Origin: Chrysogorgia sp. JL179-B06
Taxonomy: Eukaryota; Cnidaria; Anthozoa; Scleralcyonacea; Chrysogorgiidae
NCBI GenBank assembly: GCA_035772405.1
Contig: JAYKKM010000450.1
Coordinates: 3,694,501-3,758,500, forward strand
Direction of reading: 5' to 3'
Length of the DNA: 64,000 nucleotides
The notes below the pieces were generated by a model that saw only the letters and a program-made list of their open reading frames with translations, was not told where the DNA came from and ran no database searches. The translations under genes and the position numbers were made by a program. This document shows, piece by piece, positions 1-12,300 of the stretch. Position 1 is the stretch's first letter. Every line of letters begins with the position of its first letter.

Positions 1-117
1 CTTTGCCCAGTACGACACTTCGTGACACCTAACATTATTACATCGAAATTATAACGATCCCAAAGTAATTTACTATTTCTAATTTCTTAACTTTCTAAAA
101 ATGTCGAAACATCTTGA

Positions 118-185
118 CCTCATACCTTGCATATCACACAAGTCTAAATATCTCAAGAACGACGTGAGATATGAAAGAGCTCTAA
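118..185. repeat. Dispersed repeat fragment shared with 57335-57410
   Basis: Both stretches carry the series cataTCaaaca, AATATCTCAAGAAC and GAGATATGAAAGAG with a few mismatches. They resemble the inner part of the palindromic 480-bp MITEs found further along (33848, 37072, 45325) but lack their AAAGTGCCC ends. They are probably old fragments of a related element. Confidence 0.4.
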
Positions 186-249
186 ATTACCATTCCTCCG
201 ATCATTTTAGGAGTTCGTTTAGATGAGACAAACTTAATTTTCATTTCAT

Positions 250-735
250 AGGCACTTTAAGATGTTTCTCAGCGTAAAGTAAATTATCACTGTCATCAGA
301 GAAATGATACAAGCTGAATTTCGCAGAACAGATTTGAATACCATTGAGATATAAAGTAGAAGAAAATAATGGACCAAGGACGGATCCCTGGGGATCACCA
401 TAGGTAACTTCTATTTTGGTAAATATATTTGGATCAAATTGTGTTGTTTGTGTTCGGCTTCGTAAAGATAATATAAAAACCATGGTCATGATTATTGAGC
501 AAAATACAATGGTCGAGGATCAAATGCTTTTTTTAGATCTATGAAAAACCCCAGAAGCAAATAAACGCTTGTCCATGTTAGTCTGTGTAGCACTGATAAT
601 GCTGAATGTGCTTTACGAAAGTAAAAAGAACATAATATATTCATTTCCTCAATAAATGAATCCATTCTTTTGCACATGAACTTCAATATTGTACATTTGA
701 AACCTTTGCAGTATAACAACCACAGTATCACTATC
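250..735 (-). pseudogene. LINE reverse transcriptase fragment (degenerate)
   Basis: Minus-strand translation shows three landmarks of a non-LTR retrotransposon reverse transcriptase in order. FIDLKKAFD (motif A) is near 535-560, GDPQGSVLGP (motif B) near 365-395, and FSDDSDNLLYA (a decayed form of the FADD catalytic motif C) near 270-305. The pieces lie in two frames. The spacing between motifs A and B is too short for an intact enzyme, so part of the palm has been deleted. The FADD box has become FSDD. This is a dead LINE remnant, probably of the CR1/Jockey group by the wording of its motifs. It has no endonuclease or 3' tail in the window. Confidence 0.75.
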
Positions 736-1799
736 TATTTCGCATTCAAACGAACCTAATTATCTCAGTTATTTTCAAGACCTGGCGTGAACGACTCCAT
801 CGGAACACAACGAACCTTTTGAAATCGTTCATTATCGAAACCTATAATTGCAACAACTGAATCTCTACCTCCCAATTTGCGAAACACTTTTACGTCTCAT
901 GAGTCAACCGATGGCTGTGTGTATCTTCTAATAAGCACACAATAAGGGGGACATAAGTCGGTGTGACACAGTCCTCCTAAACGTTCACGCCGATGGGGTT
1001 GTGGTTGCTCTTTTAATGGCCATACGGGGAACTATTTGTTCCAGTCTTTTCTCTCACAGGGGATACTCGACAATACATCGATAAATCCTAATCACTTTAG
1101 CATATGCCGACGTGACAGGGTGGTAATAATAAATGGGGGATTGAATGCGCCGGATGACGTCCCGGGACGCGTGTATTGTTACCTCGCCCCAGCGGATGGG
1201 TTCGAGATGAAGAATTGGGTGACTGTGATGACCTCATGAGGGTGAGCGCGATTACGACAGGCGATGCATCAAACTGTAATTCTTCGAACCTTTGCATGGC
1301 GGTGAAATGCGCGATAGCTCACGTGAGGTTCCCGTTATTGCAATAGGTGAGGCTCGAGCTATATTGCCAGATTTGATGCTAAGTCCATATGGTGTACAAC
1401 GCGAAAGCTTAGGCAATGATAGCTGTTACCTACATAAATACGCATGCAGGTTGCATCAAGCCACAAGTCGAGATCGTGGTGTCAAGATGCTTTGGTGCAT
1501 CGCATCTTAAGTTATAAGATATTTTTCGGCTTGCGGTTGTCATCTTGGTGCAGCTGCATGTGCTTTTGGAATTAGTACCGTACGGGAAATTTTGCAACAC
1601 TCGCTATAGCGAATCATCAACAAGGAGTGTGACACACGTGAGCACAAACAACTGATACACACACGCAAGCAATCGTTATATATAAAACGATTCCGTATCG
1701 TGTATAGATGGGGCCTTCAATGACTTACGAGGGTCGGATGAACTTTTGAGTGGACAATGAAATATCTCCGCATCGACTATATATTTTTTCTGAAAAAAA
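736..1799. other. No recognisable gene
   Basis: This stretch is somewhat richer in GC around 1000-1500 and holds two short open frames (1036-1239 and 1292-1510, plus). Neither shows a recognisable domain, nor do they connect through clear splice sites. No repeat copy from elsewhere in the window was seen here. Confidence 0.5.
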
Positions 1800-2160
1800 A
1801 TCATTTGCGTATATGCGCTTAATATAATATTAAAACTTCAAGCCAAACTATATACCCACGACAAAACGGTCTAAATCAAGAGCATTGTCATATCTGCGTG
1901 GTTAAACTATTATTGGCGATGCACTTTCATTAAAATCATTATTTGCGTACGCTTAATAAGCTTAAAACTGCAAGCCAAACTGCGACAAAACGGTCTAAAT
2001 TAAGAACATTGTCATATCTGTGTGGTTAAACTATTATTGGCGATGCGCTTTCTTTAAAACTGGTATTTCGAATTCATTATATATACATTAAATAGACTAT
2101 AGTTAAATACCCACAGCAAAACGGTCTAAATCGAGAACTGATATAGGCGATACATTTTGT
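1800..2160. repeat. Diverged tandem repeat, three units of about 125 bp
   Basis: The phrase ACAAAACGGTCTAAATC or a near copy recurs near 1860, 1983 and 2118. In the first two units it is followed by an ATTGTCATATCTG stretch, a GTGGTTAAACTATTATTGG stretch and GCGATGC. The third unit is shortened. No coding potential is visible. Confidence 0.65.
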
Positions 2161-4885
2161 TTAGAAATGACGTTTCTTCTGTACGGGTTAATCTTGTTTC
2201 TATCGACAATACGTTCGGGTTGCTTGAACTTCTTAAAATAGTGGAAATAGACCGTGTATATTGTTCCCGTAACAAGCGAGGCTATTAAATGAAAGAAACC
2301 GATGACGAAGTATTGTCATTACTATTATGAACGGTCAATTTGGATATTGATGCGAAGCGACGTGAGTCAAGAATGGTTTTAGAAAACGGCAAATGCTAAT
2401 CGAAAACAGACAACATTTAATTCTGTATTTATATATATTTATATATTTAATAATAGCCTTATCGCTGCTTATATATGTCATGTGACTGTGTTTTTAACAA
2501 CACGATCTCACAGATCAAACGACAACACGTATAAACACGCTTACGGTGCGAAAATTCTCCTCGCTTTAAATCTTCGGCTGGGCTATATTTATTTACTCAA
2601 GTAATACTGCATGAGTAGATATTTTAATGATGCAGTCATCACAGCAAATATACTCTTCGATATAGACGTGTTACATGTGTCATATTTGCGAAGATTGAGA
2701 TCTATAAATTTGTATTGTTTTTGTTATTTTGTAATATTGACCATTGTTGATGCTAGAAATATTCCAGCTATGCCAAAAACGAACTGGGCTTTCAAATATG
2801 GTATTTCACATATGAACAACAATTACGTGGCTTTGTTTAGGGATGTGTTGTACAAGTTAAAACTTTATCAGAACATATAAAATAGCTAGGTTACTTTATT
2901 GTTAAATGCGTCTGTATAGCATATTATTCACGCTAGTTGTGGTGTATTGTAACACTAACGAACGAGATACGAGCGAGTGTTATTGCATACATTGTGACCG
3001 CGAGTGAATAACAAAGCACACCAAGTATTTATAACGTTGTTATTTGTTTATGACAGAAGTCTGTGACTTAAAATAACTTTCTTAAAAAATACTTTATTTT
3101 TAAGGTCACCGTAAAATCGTAAATAAAATTTATTTTTATACTTCTTCGCCGGTGATAAACTTTCCAATTTTCGCCGAATACACATCGTAAATCCTTAGGG
3201 CTGCGAATCAGCCCCGCTAACCGGGCAAGCCCAACATAACATGCATTTCAATGAAATGAAATGCCAAATATTACTCGTACCAATTTATTTATATTGTCGT
3301 TTGTAACTATGTCTGTTCCTTCGCTTTCGCATGGTTCTATCTCTAATTCAAATACCACATCTCCATCCGATTTTCGGTGTTTTGAGCCGTTATACGTTGC
3401 CGTTTATTATTCGAGCTCAAGTCTGACCATCGTAAACAGTACTCTCTTCGGCTTTGCTGCCATGGACAAACTTTCCCAATTTTCTCCGTTAATGTTTTAC
3501 CTTTTCGCCTGAAACTTTGCCAATTACTACGTCCCATGAATCCTATTGTATATAATGCTTTATTTTCATCCTCGTACCGCGTTTGGTTTTGAAGCTATAG
3601 CTATTTAAATTTTTAATACGTCGGACTAGTTTTCTGCTTTGAATAAACTTTGTATGATCGCCGAGGGTGGCGGTAAAATTCATCCAATCAGAATGTTGAA
3701 TTTCTTCAGTAGTGAAAAAATAGGTACGCATGGCGTACATGTGTCTACTGGTATTATATATATATATATATATATATATACTGAAAACCAAGAAATTTAA
3801 ATGTGCAAAACTAGTTCAAAAATCGTAACGCTTACATGATGTATGAACTGATCAAGAAATTTCATATTTTCATATTGATTAACCTGACGTTAACACTCAT
3901 AACTAGTCGACTTTCTTTTAGTCTTGTGTTGTCATGAGGGAAATAATTAGTGATTAAATGCCCCCAAATTCAGAGGGATGAAGTCTTTCATAAATCCTCC
4001 AGATGCTTGAGCGATATTTAATCACTAATATTCCAATATGTTATGGTATTAGTTTGTATAACACCATAATTACCAACCAAATATAATTTTTATTGTTTGA
4101 AATTCTTTTGCGAATGTAAACATTGTGAATGGGTGGGTGGGATGTTTGCTCGTGCATGCTAATGAGGAAAAGTAGAATTTTCCCTGTTTTGAGGGAAACA
4201 AAAATCGTATAAACGCTGATATGATATGAAGAACGAGTTCTCCCAAATTTCCAAATCTAGAATTGCGGACTTGTGTGATTCGATTCCCGGTTGGGGAAGT
4301 CACTTTTTCGCCCTCTGTATACAAGAAGTTGTGTATTGCTTCGCTACTTTGGGAAGTGCACTCGAGAGGCCTTGCTCCACGTTATGGTTAGATGCGATGT
4401 CTGCCTGTTGGTGTCGAGTGAAAGTGGCGAATTTAATATGTATATGGAGAAATCACTGACTGTTCTGACCGTGTTTCAAGAGCTCAAAGGTTAGAGCGCC
4501 GAAACGTTGATTCAGAGACCAGGGTTGGAGCAGTATATATATACAGACTAAATCAATAATATTTAATTCTCCATCTTAAGTTAAAAAGTACAATGGATTT
4601 ACAAATTTCAATAATAATATAAAAAATAACATCATCATGGTATGAAAAATTCATTGAAAAGGTATGAAATATACCTAAAAATGTATATACAAGATTAAAC
4701 AGATTAGCCAAACAGAATTACAAAACTTTGCATGCGTGTGGAAGAAACTAGATCGTTTGTGTCTTTCTGTTTCTGAAAAAGTTATATGGATGGTTGTTTG
4801 GGGCAGGAAGTAAACTGCGATAAGGATGGCTTAGAACATTTAACATCCTATCGATTTCTCGTTTTGTGGTATCGTCTTCTTCTAT
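2161..4885. other. No recognisable gene; (TA)n tract at 3755-3781
   Basis: AT-rich intergenic DNA. The short open frames here (for example 2611-2880 and 3261-3512, plus) have no recognisable domains or splice partners. A run of alternating TA occupies about 3755-3781. Near 4495-4530 the phrase CGCCGAAACGTTGATTC resembles the Penelope-like tail motif described at 32635 but has no accompanying hairpin. Confidence 0.45.
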
Positions 4886-5157
4886 TTTATTTTATTTTAT
4901 TAGATTTATCACTCTTTTAGGTGAACGGAATACCGCAACAGACTAGAAGCCCAATTATGGGGTTTCCGAGGGCCTACGATTTAAGGTTGTTATCCGAGAA
5001 GACCTGAAAGTCTTAACCATTTACTGATATTATTGCAAAGGTAGCACTTTCTCCTCAATTATTTTTAAAACCCTGAGTGGAGGTCCGACCCAGGATTTGA
5101 ACCTGTGTCTCCCAGCTCATAGACATGTGTGGTAACCACTAGACCACAACGGCTGGT
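4886..5157 (-). mobile_element. tRNA-derived SINE, family A, minus copy
   Basis: On the minus strand the element starts with a tRNA-like head: GTTGTGGTCTAGTGGTTACC resembles a pol III box A, and GGTTCAAATCCTGGGTCGGA resembles box B. A body follows (GGTCTTAAAAATAAT, GAAAGTGCTGCCTTTGC, GGTCTTCTCGGATAAC, TAGGCCCTCGGAA). The tail is AATAAATCTAATAAAATAAAATAA-like. It sits directly against the 3' end of a LINE fragment (5158-5620), so it probably inserted into it. At least eight related copies are in the window. Confidence 0.85.
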
Positions 5158-5620
5158 AAGGTCAGGTAAACTTTTCTTATCTAGACCAATAATTGGGAGA
5201 CTTTTGGACTGTATCCGCTCAATTTCGTTTTCTAGGTAGCTTGGAAGGCCTCCCCTGCAAACGGGGGAGGCGTGTTCTACAATTGGTCTTATTTTCGACT
5301 TGTATAATATAAGCCCCTCCTTCATGCAGGCAGGGGAGATTTTCTGCATTCTCTTAGGTGGAATAGGAGGCGGTTTGCTTTTCGTGTAATCTCTTCAACG
5401 TGGGTGTTCCATTTAAGATTGTTCTAGAACCATACTCCAAGTAACTCGAAGGTGTTGATTGTTTCAATAATTTCGTCTTCAATGTGAACATTTGTTGGTT
5501 CTAATATTGAATCAGACAAACAGCTTCATATCTTTCGTTTTTTTGACATTGATGACCATGAACATGACGAGGCCAAAACGTCGGCAAACAGCTATAGTTT
5601 TCAACTCAATTAGCTTAACC
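5158..5620 (-). pseudogene. LINE reverse transcriptase C-terminal fragment
   Basis: Read on the minus strand, the frames give INTFELLGVWF, NNLKWNTHVEEITRKANR, KSKIRPIVEHASPVCRGG and ENEIERIQSKSLPIIGLD. These are the typical palm end and thumb of CR1/Jockey-like LINEs (the ...LKWNTH...IRP..EYASPVW...IQ.. series). Upstream, VINVKKTKDMKLFV matches the segment just after the FADD box. There are internal stops and at least one frame change, and the coding part is cut off by the SINE at 4886-5157. It is a dead remnant. Confidence 0.8.
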
Positions 5621-5631
5621 AGCTTTAACCA

Positions 5632-5880
5632 CTGAGCTGTTGTGGTCTAGTGGTTAGCACACTTGTTTATGCCTGGTTCAATCCTTTGTCGGACCATCAA
5701 GCACCAAGGGTCTTAAAATAATTGTGAGAAGGTGCTGTCTTTGCAACATTATAGCAACTGCTAAGACTTTCGGGTCTTCTCTCGGAGAAACGACCTTAAA
5801 TCGTAGGCCCTCGGGAGATAAACTGAATAGTCGAGTGCTTAAAGTATGAGTCTTTGTATCCTAAATAAATCATACTTATA
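5632..5880 (+). mobile_element. SINE family A, diverged plus copy
   Basis: The head reads GTTGTGGTCTAGTGGTTAGC, followed by a worn box B (CTGGTTCAATCC), then GGGTCTTAAAATAATTG, AAGACTTTCGGGTCTTCTC and CGTAGGCCCTCGG. The tail is poorly preserved. It lies in the opposite orientation to the copy 500 bp upstream, with a LINE fragment between them. Confidence 0.75.
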
Positions 5881-6154
5881 CAAATTTATATCAACCTATA
5901 TATCAAAATATATCAACCTAACCAATCTGAATTTTAAGTAATTCTTGAAATATATTAATGCAATTTAATTTAATTTACATGTATAAACATTTACATTGGC
6001 TTTGAAGTTCGTGGATTTTAATTGTTTTTGGCAATTTATTGACAAAGTGGCTCTTCATCTGTATAAAAAGTAATTATAAAGTTTATATACATATATGTAT
6101 TCTATTATATGTGAAATATATAAATATATACATGCTATTATAATATACAAGAAA

Positions 6155-6290
6155 AATATATTATATTATATTATATTATATTATATTATATTATATTATA
6201 TTATATTATATTATATTATATTATATTATATTATATTATACACATTATATTTGATTATATTATACACATTATATTTGATTATATTAAATT
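6155..6290. repeat. TTATA pentanucleotide microsatellite
   Basis: About 85 bases are an uninterrupted array of the pentamer TTATA/ATTAT from about 6158 to 6241, followed by two decayed units with an ACACATTATATTTGATTA sequence. The tyrosine/isoleucine-rich open frame over it is a product of the repeat. Confidence 0.9.
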
Positions 6291-6639
6291 ACTAAGTCTG
6301 TCAACTTACTGACTGTGATATTAGTGTATTTTTAACCACCTTTGTAAAACTCTTAAAATTTACATCTGATCTAGTGGTGGCAGGTAGGGAATTAAATAGC
6401 TTTGAAGCCGAGTCAATTGCAATGTTCCCTTTTCAAGTGGAATTACTAAACTTGGAGCCTTGCTAGATCTAAGAGATTTTAGAGATTGACTTTCCCTTTA
6501 CTAACCTGACTGGAGCTTCCCCTTCTGCCGCTCAGTTGTGCCCTCTCCGCACGCCGATCAATGTTTCTTTGATATAAGTTCTTTTTTAGTTTTACTAGAC
6601 TAGTTTTCTTGGTATATGTTTTGAGTACGCGCTTGTGAA

Positions 6640-6915
6640 GATTGAAATAGATTTTCTTATGCAGCAATGCTCACGAATGAATCTATACTCGGTGACCTGT
6701 ATACAGCGGTTAAAAAACCGAGCTGCCAGTTTAATCATCAGGTGTGACTCTTCCAGAGACGCTCTTAACATTTTAAATGTGGAATTCTGGAATGACACTG
6801 ACTTGTCAACAAGAAACATTGTATCTCACAAGAGTTTTCTTGAAAGGATACAAGCTAATGCTCTGAAACAGAACACATCCTTATACAATTTCACAATTTC
6901 AAGAACATATTAACT
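6640..6915 (+). pseudogene. LINE RT thumb fragment
   Basis: The frame contains TCIQRLKNRAASLIIRC and SSRDALNILNVEFWND. This matches the ...IQRLQNRAARII....S..D.L..L.W segment at the C-terminal side of many CR1/RTE-like LINE reverse transcriptases. Only this piece is recognisable, and it ends in a stop shortly after. The sequence from 6480 to 6635 may be a further decayed part. Confidence 0.65.
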
Positions 6916-7097
6916 TGTACTTCTTTTAGATTCTTTATTATTTGTAATATTCTAAATTGGTAGGAGGGCCACTATGAAAACTACTACGTAACTAGTAATT
7001 AAATAAACTCGTTAAATAAAGTCTTTCAATTCAATTCAAATTGGTCTGATTTAGAGACAAACCGTAAGATACATATAATTGTGCGTTCTTATTTTAA

Positions 7098-7545
7098 ATG
7101 TTTATGCAATCTATAGTTCCAGAATATTTAAGTGATTATTTCATTAGGAACTCTAGTTTTTATAGTTATAGTACAAGAAGATCTGATCTTCACCTACCCA
7201 AACCAAAACTTACTCTTGGAAAGCGTACATTTAGATATTCTCGTTCAGTGCTGTTCAATACTCTTCCTGCAAACGCCAAATCTGCTGCGTCACTCTCATC
7301 CTTTAAAAGACTTATTAAAGCTTACTTTTTAGGTGTTTAAACATTTTAAATGTTATTATTGTTATTATGTTATTATTTTAAAATGATATTGTAGTATATC
7401 TTAAATTTAGTATAAATAAGACTGCAAATAGGATTTTCTAAACTTGTAATGTAGATTGTATTGAAGCAGGGCCCCTTTGGATACCAGCCATGTCATGTTG
7501 AATGGGTTACCCTGAGTTGAAATAAAGTTTACATATCATATCATA
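7098..7545 (+). pseudogene. LINE C-terminus with 3' untranslated tail
   Basis: The 80-residue frame includes PEYLSDYFIRNSSFYSYSTR, the DLHLPKPKLTLGKRTFRYS segment and LFNTLPANAKSAASLSSFKR. It closes at 7340 with a LIKAYFLGV-type end, which is the classic C-terminus of CR1-like LINE ORF2. The non-coding tail that follows ends in an ATATCATATCAT short repeat at 7530-7545, as expected for the 3' end of such an element. It appears to be 5'-truncated. Confidence 0.8.
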
Positions 7546-7886
7546 ACCACGTATATTTTTTGTCAAGCTTTCCTTGACGACCCTAGACACGAACAAGTTT
7601 CAATAAAACTTGGGCAAGGAAAAATTGTCAAGGAAAACTTGCTCGCGCTGTACGGGCGTTATATTACAAAATATATAACTTTTGCATTATAATATACGTC
7701 TATAAGTCGGATTCTCTCTTTTTATTAATACAGCAACTCCTTAACCGTCGAGTTGTAGACTACAAAATACATTTGTATAACTAAATTCGTGCATTATCAC
7801 CTAACTTTACGACAGACATACATGCTAGGCACTGTTTAATTTATCAGAATTATAATTAGAACTCAGCGTCAAAGAAAAAGCCGCAA

Positions 7887-8402
<516 letters not shown>

Positions 8403-9119
8403 GATATTTGTACATCATATATATCATCATCATCATATATACATGTACATCATATATATATATATATACGAATTAATAAATTAGTGTTGCTCACCGTAGT
8501 TATTTAAACACCAATCACATAGCTAGGTTAATCAATCTTTTGTACCAACTGCAGATGTGTTTGATATCGTCATTGTTACACTGTGGATAAATATATACTT
8601 TATGTCTACATCGACGCCATATGACTGCATACTAAAAATATCACATCATGTCTGCAATTCAAATATTTATGTTTCTTTTTTTGGCTACTAGTGTATTTCA
8701 AACATCTCGCCGAAGCTTTGAACAATTAACTGCTTTTCGTTTTAAAGTAAACAACATTTGCAGTTTTTGTGCCGGTCTGTGCCTTCGTTACGTATCAGAC
8801 AGATGGTCGGTGTAAGTCATGTTATATATATTATATACAGTCGCTATTATTAGTTGGGAAATTCTTTCGTTACAATGGCACACCAAAGTATAGTTTTATA
8901 TTTTCCGCTTCCTGCTTTTCGGATTGTTATTGAGCGTTTTGCAGTGAGCTCTCTTACAGTACTCACAGTTGCCAAATGGTTTTCGCATTACATGGAAAAT
9001 CCATTTCTCCGATACGTCTATTTGTGAATTATCCCTCGCTCGTTCCTACTTCAATCGACCGGTTTTCACCAGCGATGTCCTCCACTCATCCTCTCTGATA
9101 GATATACCACTCAGCTTTC
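8403..9119. other. No recognisable gene; 3' flank of the receptor gene
   Basis: Short TA-rich runs occur at 8415-8470. The rest is unique-looking sequence that must contain the 3' untranslated region of the minus-strand receptor ending at 9120. No clear AATAAA on the minus strand could be assigned. Confidence 0.4.
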
Positions 9120-10424
9120 TTAGACCTCTCCGTCAACTCCACACACAATGTTGATTGTACCGCATTGCAATGTCGATGGAGTAAGTTCTTCGGGCTGTTG
9201 TTGTTGTTGCTCCTCTTTTATTTCACTTTCGACGTCGTTTTCAACGTCTTCTAGCACAACAGCTTCGTTCACCATACCGTTCAGAGGTTTGTTTACAATT
9301 TTCAATTGCGATAAAGAAACGTCTGCAACGGGGGTATCCTCGATACGGCTCGTTTTCTTCTTCGATATATCACCGGCGTTGCTATTCTTACTTGTCGACA
9401 CCGTCGAGTTACTTCTCATATCGGCTTGGCTCGAACGGAACGAGAGGCTAGGTCGAACCATTCGTGTGTTCATCTTCATCAGCTTGCGTATTTCAACCTT
9501 AACGTCTTTTTTCCACAGAGCATAGATGATGGGATTGATGGCCGAGTTTGCGACGAGAAGCAATCGCGATGTCATTATTAAGTCAATCGGTAAGCTCTTG
9601 ATGAGCTTGTAGTTCGAAACGATCGTTCGAAACGCCGACAGACTCCAGCAAAGGACAAACATAACCACGACTGTGCCGAAAACCTTCAACGTCGCTTTCG
9701 CCTCTCGTGTTGTCGTTCTTGGAATGTTTGCCCGACTCAAGGTGCTCATGACGTGTTGAATGTGTTTCGTTTGCTTCCAAGCGATGTTGAAGATTACCGC
9801 GTATGCCACCAACATGATGACGCACGGAAAGAACATGAATACTATGACTTGTACAGTGTAGAATATCTTGTTGTTCAACGCCACGTTCTCCAAACTTGTG
9901 TCCGTGTACTGCCAAGTGACGGGGACGAGGGACACAATACTCGGTACGAGCCAGCTGATAGCGATCATTGCAACCACGATTGGCCGCGTGATCTTCGTGT
10001 GGTATCGAAGTGGACGCGTGACGGCTAGAAAGCGATCAAAGGTGATGCAGCAAAGATTGCAGACGGAGATGAAGAGGAAGGCGTCGTAGAACAACTTCGA
10101 CAGGTTGTTGTCGCACTTGACGTACATACAAGTGAGGAACGACGGAATGATGGCGATGGCGACCAAGAGATCGGAGATCGCCAACGACACGACCATGTAG
10201 TTGGTCTTTGTGCGAAGACGACGACGCATCGTGATTAAAAACACGACCATACCATTGCCAACGAGAGCTATAACAGCGATCGCCACCAGGGCTATCTTCA
10301 CGGCCAAGGTTTGTCCCGGTGGCGACCCCATCGGCGGACCACCGGTACTGTTTGTCCCATTAACCGTTATATTCGTGGTCGCCATCCTTCGAGGCGTTAC
10401 CCTGCTCTTCTCAAGTCGGACCAA
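9120..10424 (-). CDS. Class A (rhodopsin-family) G protein-coupled receptor
   Basis: A single 434-codon open frame encodes a seven-helix plasma-membrane receptor. The N-terminus (residues 1-40) has three N-glycosylation sequons (N18, N22, N25). Class A landmarks follow: G56-N57 in TM1, LAISD at 81-85 in TM2, D130-R131-F132 at the end of TM3 (the DRY box), W158 in TM4, P200 in TM5, C259-W260 in TM6 and NPIIY at 297-301 in TM7. The cytoplasmic tail of about 130 residues is long, with a five-glutamine run. Oddities are DRF in place of DRY, CWSLS in place of CWxP, and an aspartate at TM3 position 3.33 rather than the amine-binding 3.32. Extracellular loop 2 has no cysteine, so the usual TM3-ECL2 disulfide is absent. 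These argue against a standard monoamine receptor; the ligand cannot be named. Met14 is an alternative start. It is intronless, like many cnidarian receptors of this class. Confidence 0.95.
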   Translation of the reverse strand: MVRLEKSRVTPRRMATTNITVNGTNSTGGPPMGSPPGQTLAVKIALVAIAVIALVGNGMVVFLITMRRRLRTKTNYMVVSLAISDLLVAIAIIPSFLTCMYVKCDNNLSKLFYDAFLFISVCNLCCITFDRFLAVTRPLRYHTKITRPIVVAMIAISWLVPSIVSLVPVTWQYTDTSLENVALNNKIFYTVQVIVFMFFPCVIMLVAYAVIFNIAWKQTKHIQHVMSTLSRANIPRTTTREAKATLKVFGTVVVMFVLCWSLSAFRTIVSNYKLIKSLPIDLIMTSRLLLVANSAINPIIYALWKKDVKVEIRKLMKMNTRMVRPSLSFRSSQADMRSNSTVSTSKNSNAGDISKKKTSRIEDTPVADVSLSQLKIVNKPLNGMVNEAVVLEDVENDVESEIKEEQQQQQPEELTPSTLQCGTINIVCGVDGEV

Positions 10425-12300
10425 ACCAAAATCCGTTCGGTTTCAACGCAACGCGACAACAATTGCCTTTGCCTTTCCCCGCGAACAATGTAAGGTCGCC
10501 TGTTGTTGTTTGCTCTCCTTCGTCGAGAATATGTGCTTCGGCACGGCTCTGTTCTCGTCTGTGTCTGTGCTCTTCGGTATAGAAATGATATCTCTATTGC
10601 CCCTCGAAACCCTCGACGCTTTTCCCGAACACGACGCAGAAAATTCTAGCAGAATCAAGCACAGGTTTTGCAACGACGAACGCCAAAAACGGGCACTGCT
10701 CTATTTGACTCTACGCTGGATACTGGTGTCTTGTGAAAAAGGCCGGTCAGTTTGGCGCAACAGGTGGCCTTTTGACTTCTTTAGTCTACCTAAAAGCAAT
10801 CAAAAAAGTGGAAGTCATGCGATAAAATATATTGTGAATATGTCAGCCAGGGATGCAGGAACAATTAGAAAGGGGAAACGGATTGAAGCGCGTTTCATTT
10901 CGTCGTCCGAACGTTTAGAAGCGATGTGCGGCGAGCGATACTCCACTGGTGTACTCTTCGCTCGTTTTCGACATTCCAGGTTGAGTTTTTTCGCGCTTTT
11001 TCGTCGCCAACTGTAACGCAATGTTCCCCATGCAACCCGGCAGGATATTACCATCCAAGGTACTCGCTGGGATTACAATGCGCATAAATAGGACGCCTCA
11101 TTGATTATTGCATCGGGCGAAACACGAAAACCCAATAACACAATATCCACGAAGCTCGTCTGAGACGATTTCGTTTTCCGAATTCGAATTCTGCCGAACT
11201 ACGGCGAACTTTGCGACTTTGACTGACGGAGTCCAACACCCCCCTTGATATTTCAAGCATTTCTCGCTTTTCCGTGAGTCAGGTATGTCCCTCTTTCCAC
11301 AGAAATGTCCTAGGCAACGGATTTCGGGTGAAAATAATAAACGTCGAAAACTTACCTTACGTGTATGGCCTTCGCGCCGCTCTCGACCAGGAGCTGAGAC
11401 GTCGTGAGAGATACGAGAATAATCCTCCGTAGACGTTCTTAGAATTTTAACTCTTGTCCACTTTTTTTTCTCACAAGCGAAGCTAATACGATTTCTTTCG
11501 ATCTCGCGTGTCTGTTGAAACGACTCCTCCAAGAGGTGTAATTACCAGCGACTTTCTCACCCTCACGAACGAGGACTCCTGTCTTGCCGTCGGACTGTAT
11601 ACAAAACACAAACTTTGCGTTCAATCTCTGCGCGACTAGCACGACAACGCGCAAGGCGTGTGCAGCGAAAGTGGTGCCATTGACACTACCACTGAGAGAC
11701 TTCTCATTGCACTCCGAGATCAACCTCAGATATTCTGTTATCTCGGATCGTTCAATGGGTCGCTTTGTACTCCACATCCGGCAGAGGTCGCCTATTTTTA
11801 GCTCCTCCAGCAGAGCGACACTTTCTGGCAAACACAAACATGGTAATAAAATCTTCGACGACGTTCTTGGCCCGAGCTGGTTACGTTTGTGACACGATGA
11901 GTAACATTTAGCACAAACGTAATGATTTGGGCCGTTTGTCCTCGTGGACAACGCGTGATTCATTCGGCGCGTATCGTCGCTCCGTTAACTGATGATCTAT
12001 TTTTGGCCATTCCGTGTTCATCGCAACTCTTTTAATATCGCGTGATGTTTGCCAATTTCCATCAGATTTTTCATAACGGTTTTCAGCGCGATGATTAGCA
12101 GCGCGCTCTATGTACGATTTTTGTACATTTTTTCCCAACGATTGTCCGACGTGCAATTATTTTTATGGTTCGCTGGTAGATATTGTAACATGACGTCCTT
12201 TAGGGTCTTGTCAGTGGATCAAGGTGACAGTTTTACCGGAAAATCGGTCTGTCATTTCGTGACCTCTCAAGAGCATGAGTGGATGGTTTTGAGTCGATGA
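10425..12300. other. GC-richer upstream flank of the receptor gene
   Basis: This DNA is richer in GC and CpG than its surroundings. It probably holds the receptor promoter and 5' untranslated exons. A consensus-like minus-strand donor (TACACGTAAG|GTAAGTTTTC) lies near 11354, with a possible acceptor (TTAAAATTCTAAG) about 90 bp upstream. Several open frames on both strands look like by-products of the base composition. No TATA box could be fixed with confidence. Confidence 0.35.
11560..11963 (-). CDS. Possible coding exon of unknown protein
   Basis: A minus-strand frame of moderate complexity contains CLPESVALLEELKIGDLCRM, RSEITEYLRLISECNEKS, GTTFAAHALRVVVLVAQRL and AKFVFCIQSDGKTGVLVREG. It is followed near 11558 by a GCTG|GTAATT sequence that could be a splice donor. 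The amphipathic helical pattern and lack of repeats suggest real protein, but the family was not recognised and no matching partner exon was found. It may instead be an untranslated exon of the receptor gene. The ATG near 11963 may not be the real start. Confidence 0.3.

Noticed and set aside
10201..11016. 271-codon plus-strand frame over the receptor's N-terminal half
   Set aside because: It is largely the antisense of the receptor coding sequence and upstream flank, and shows no domain of its own.
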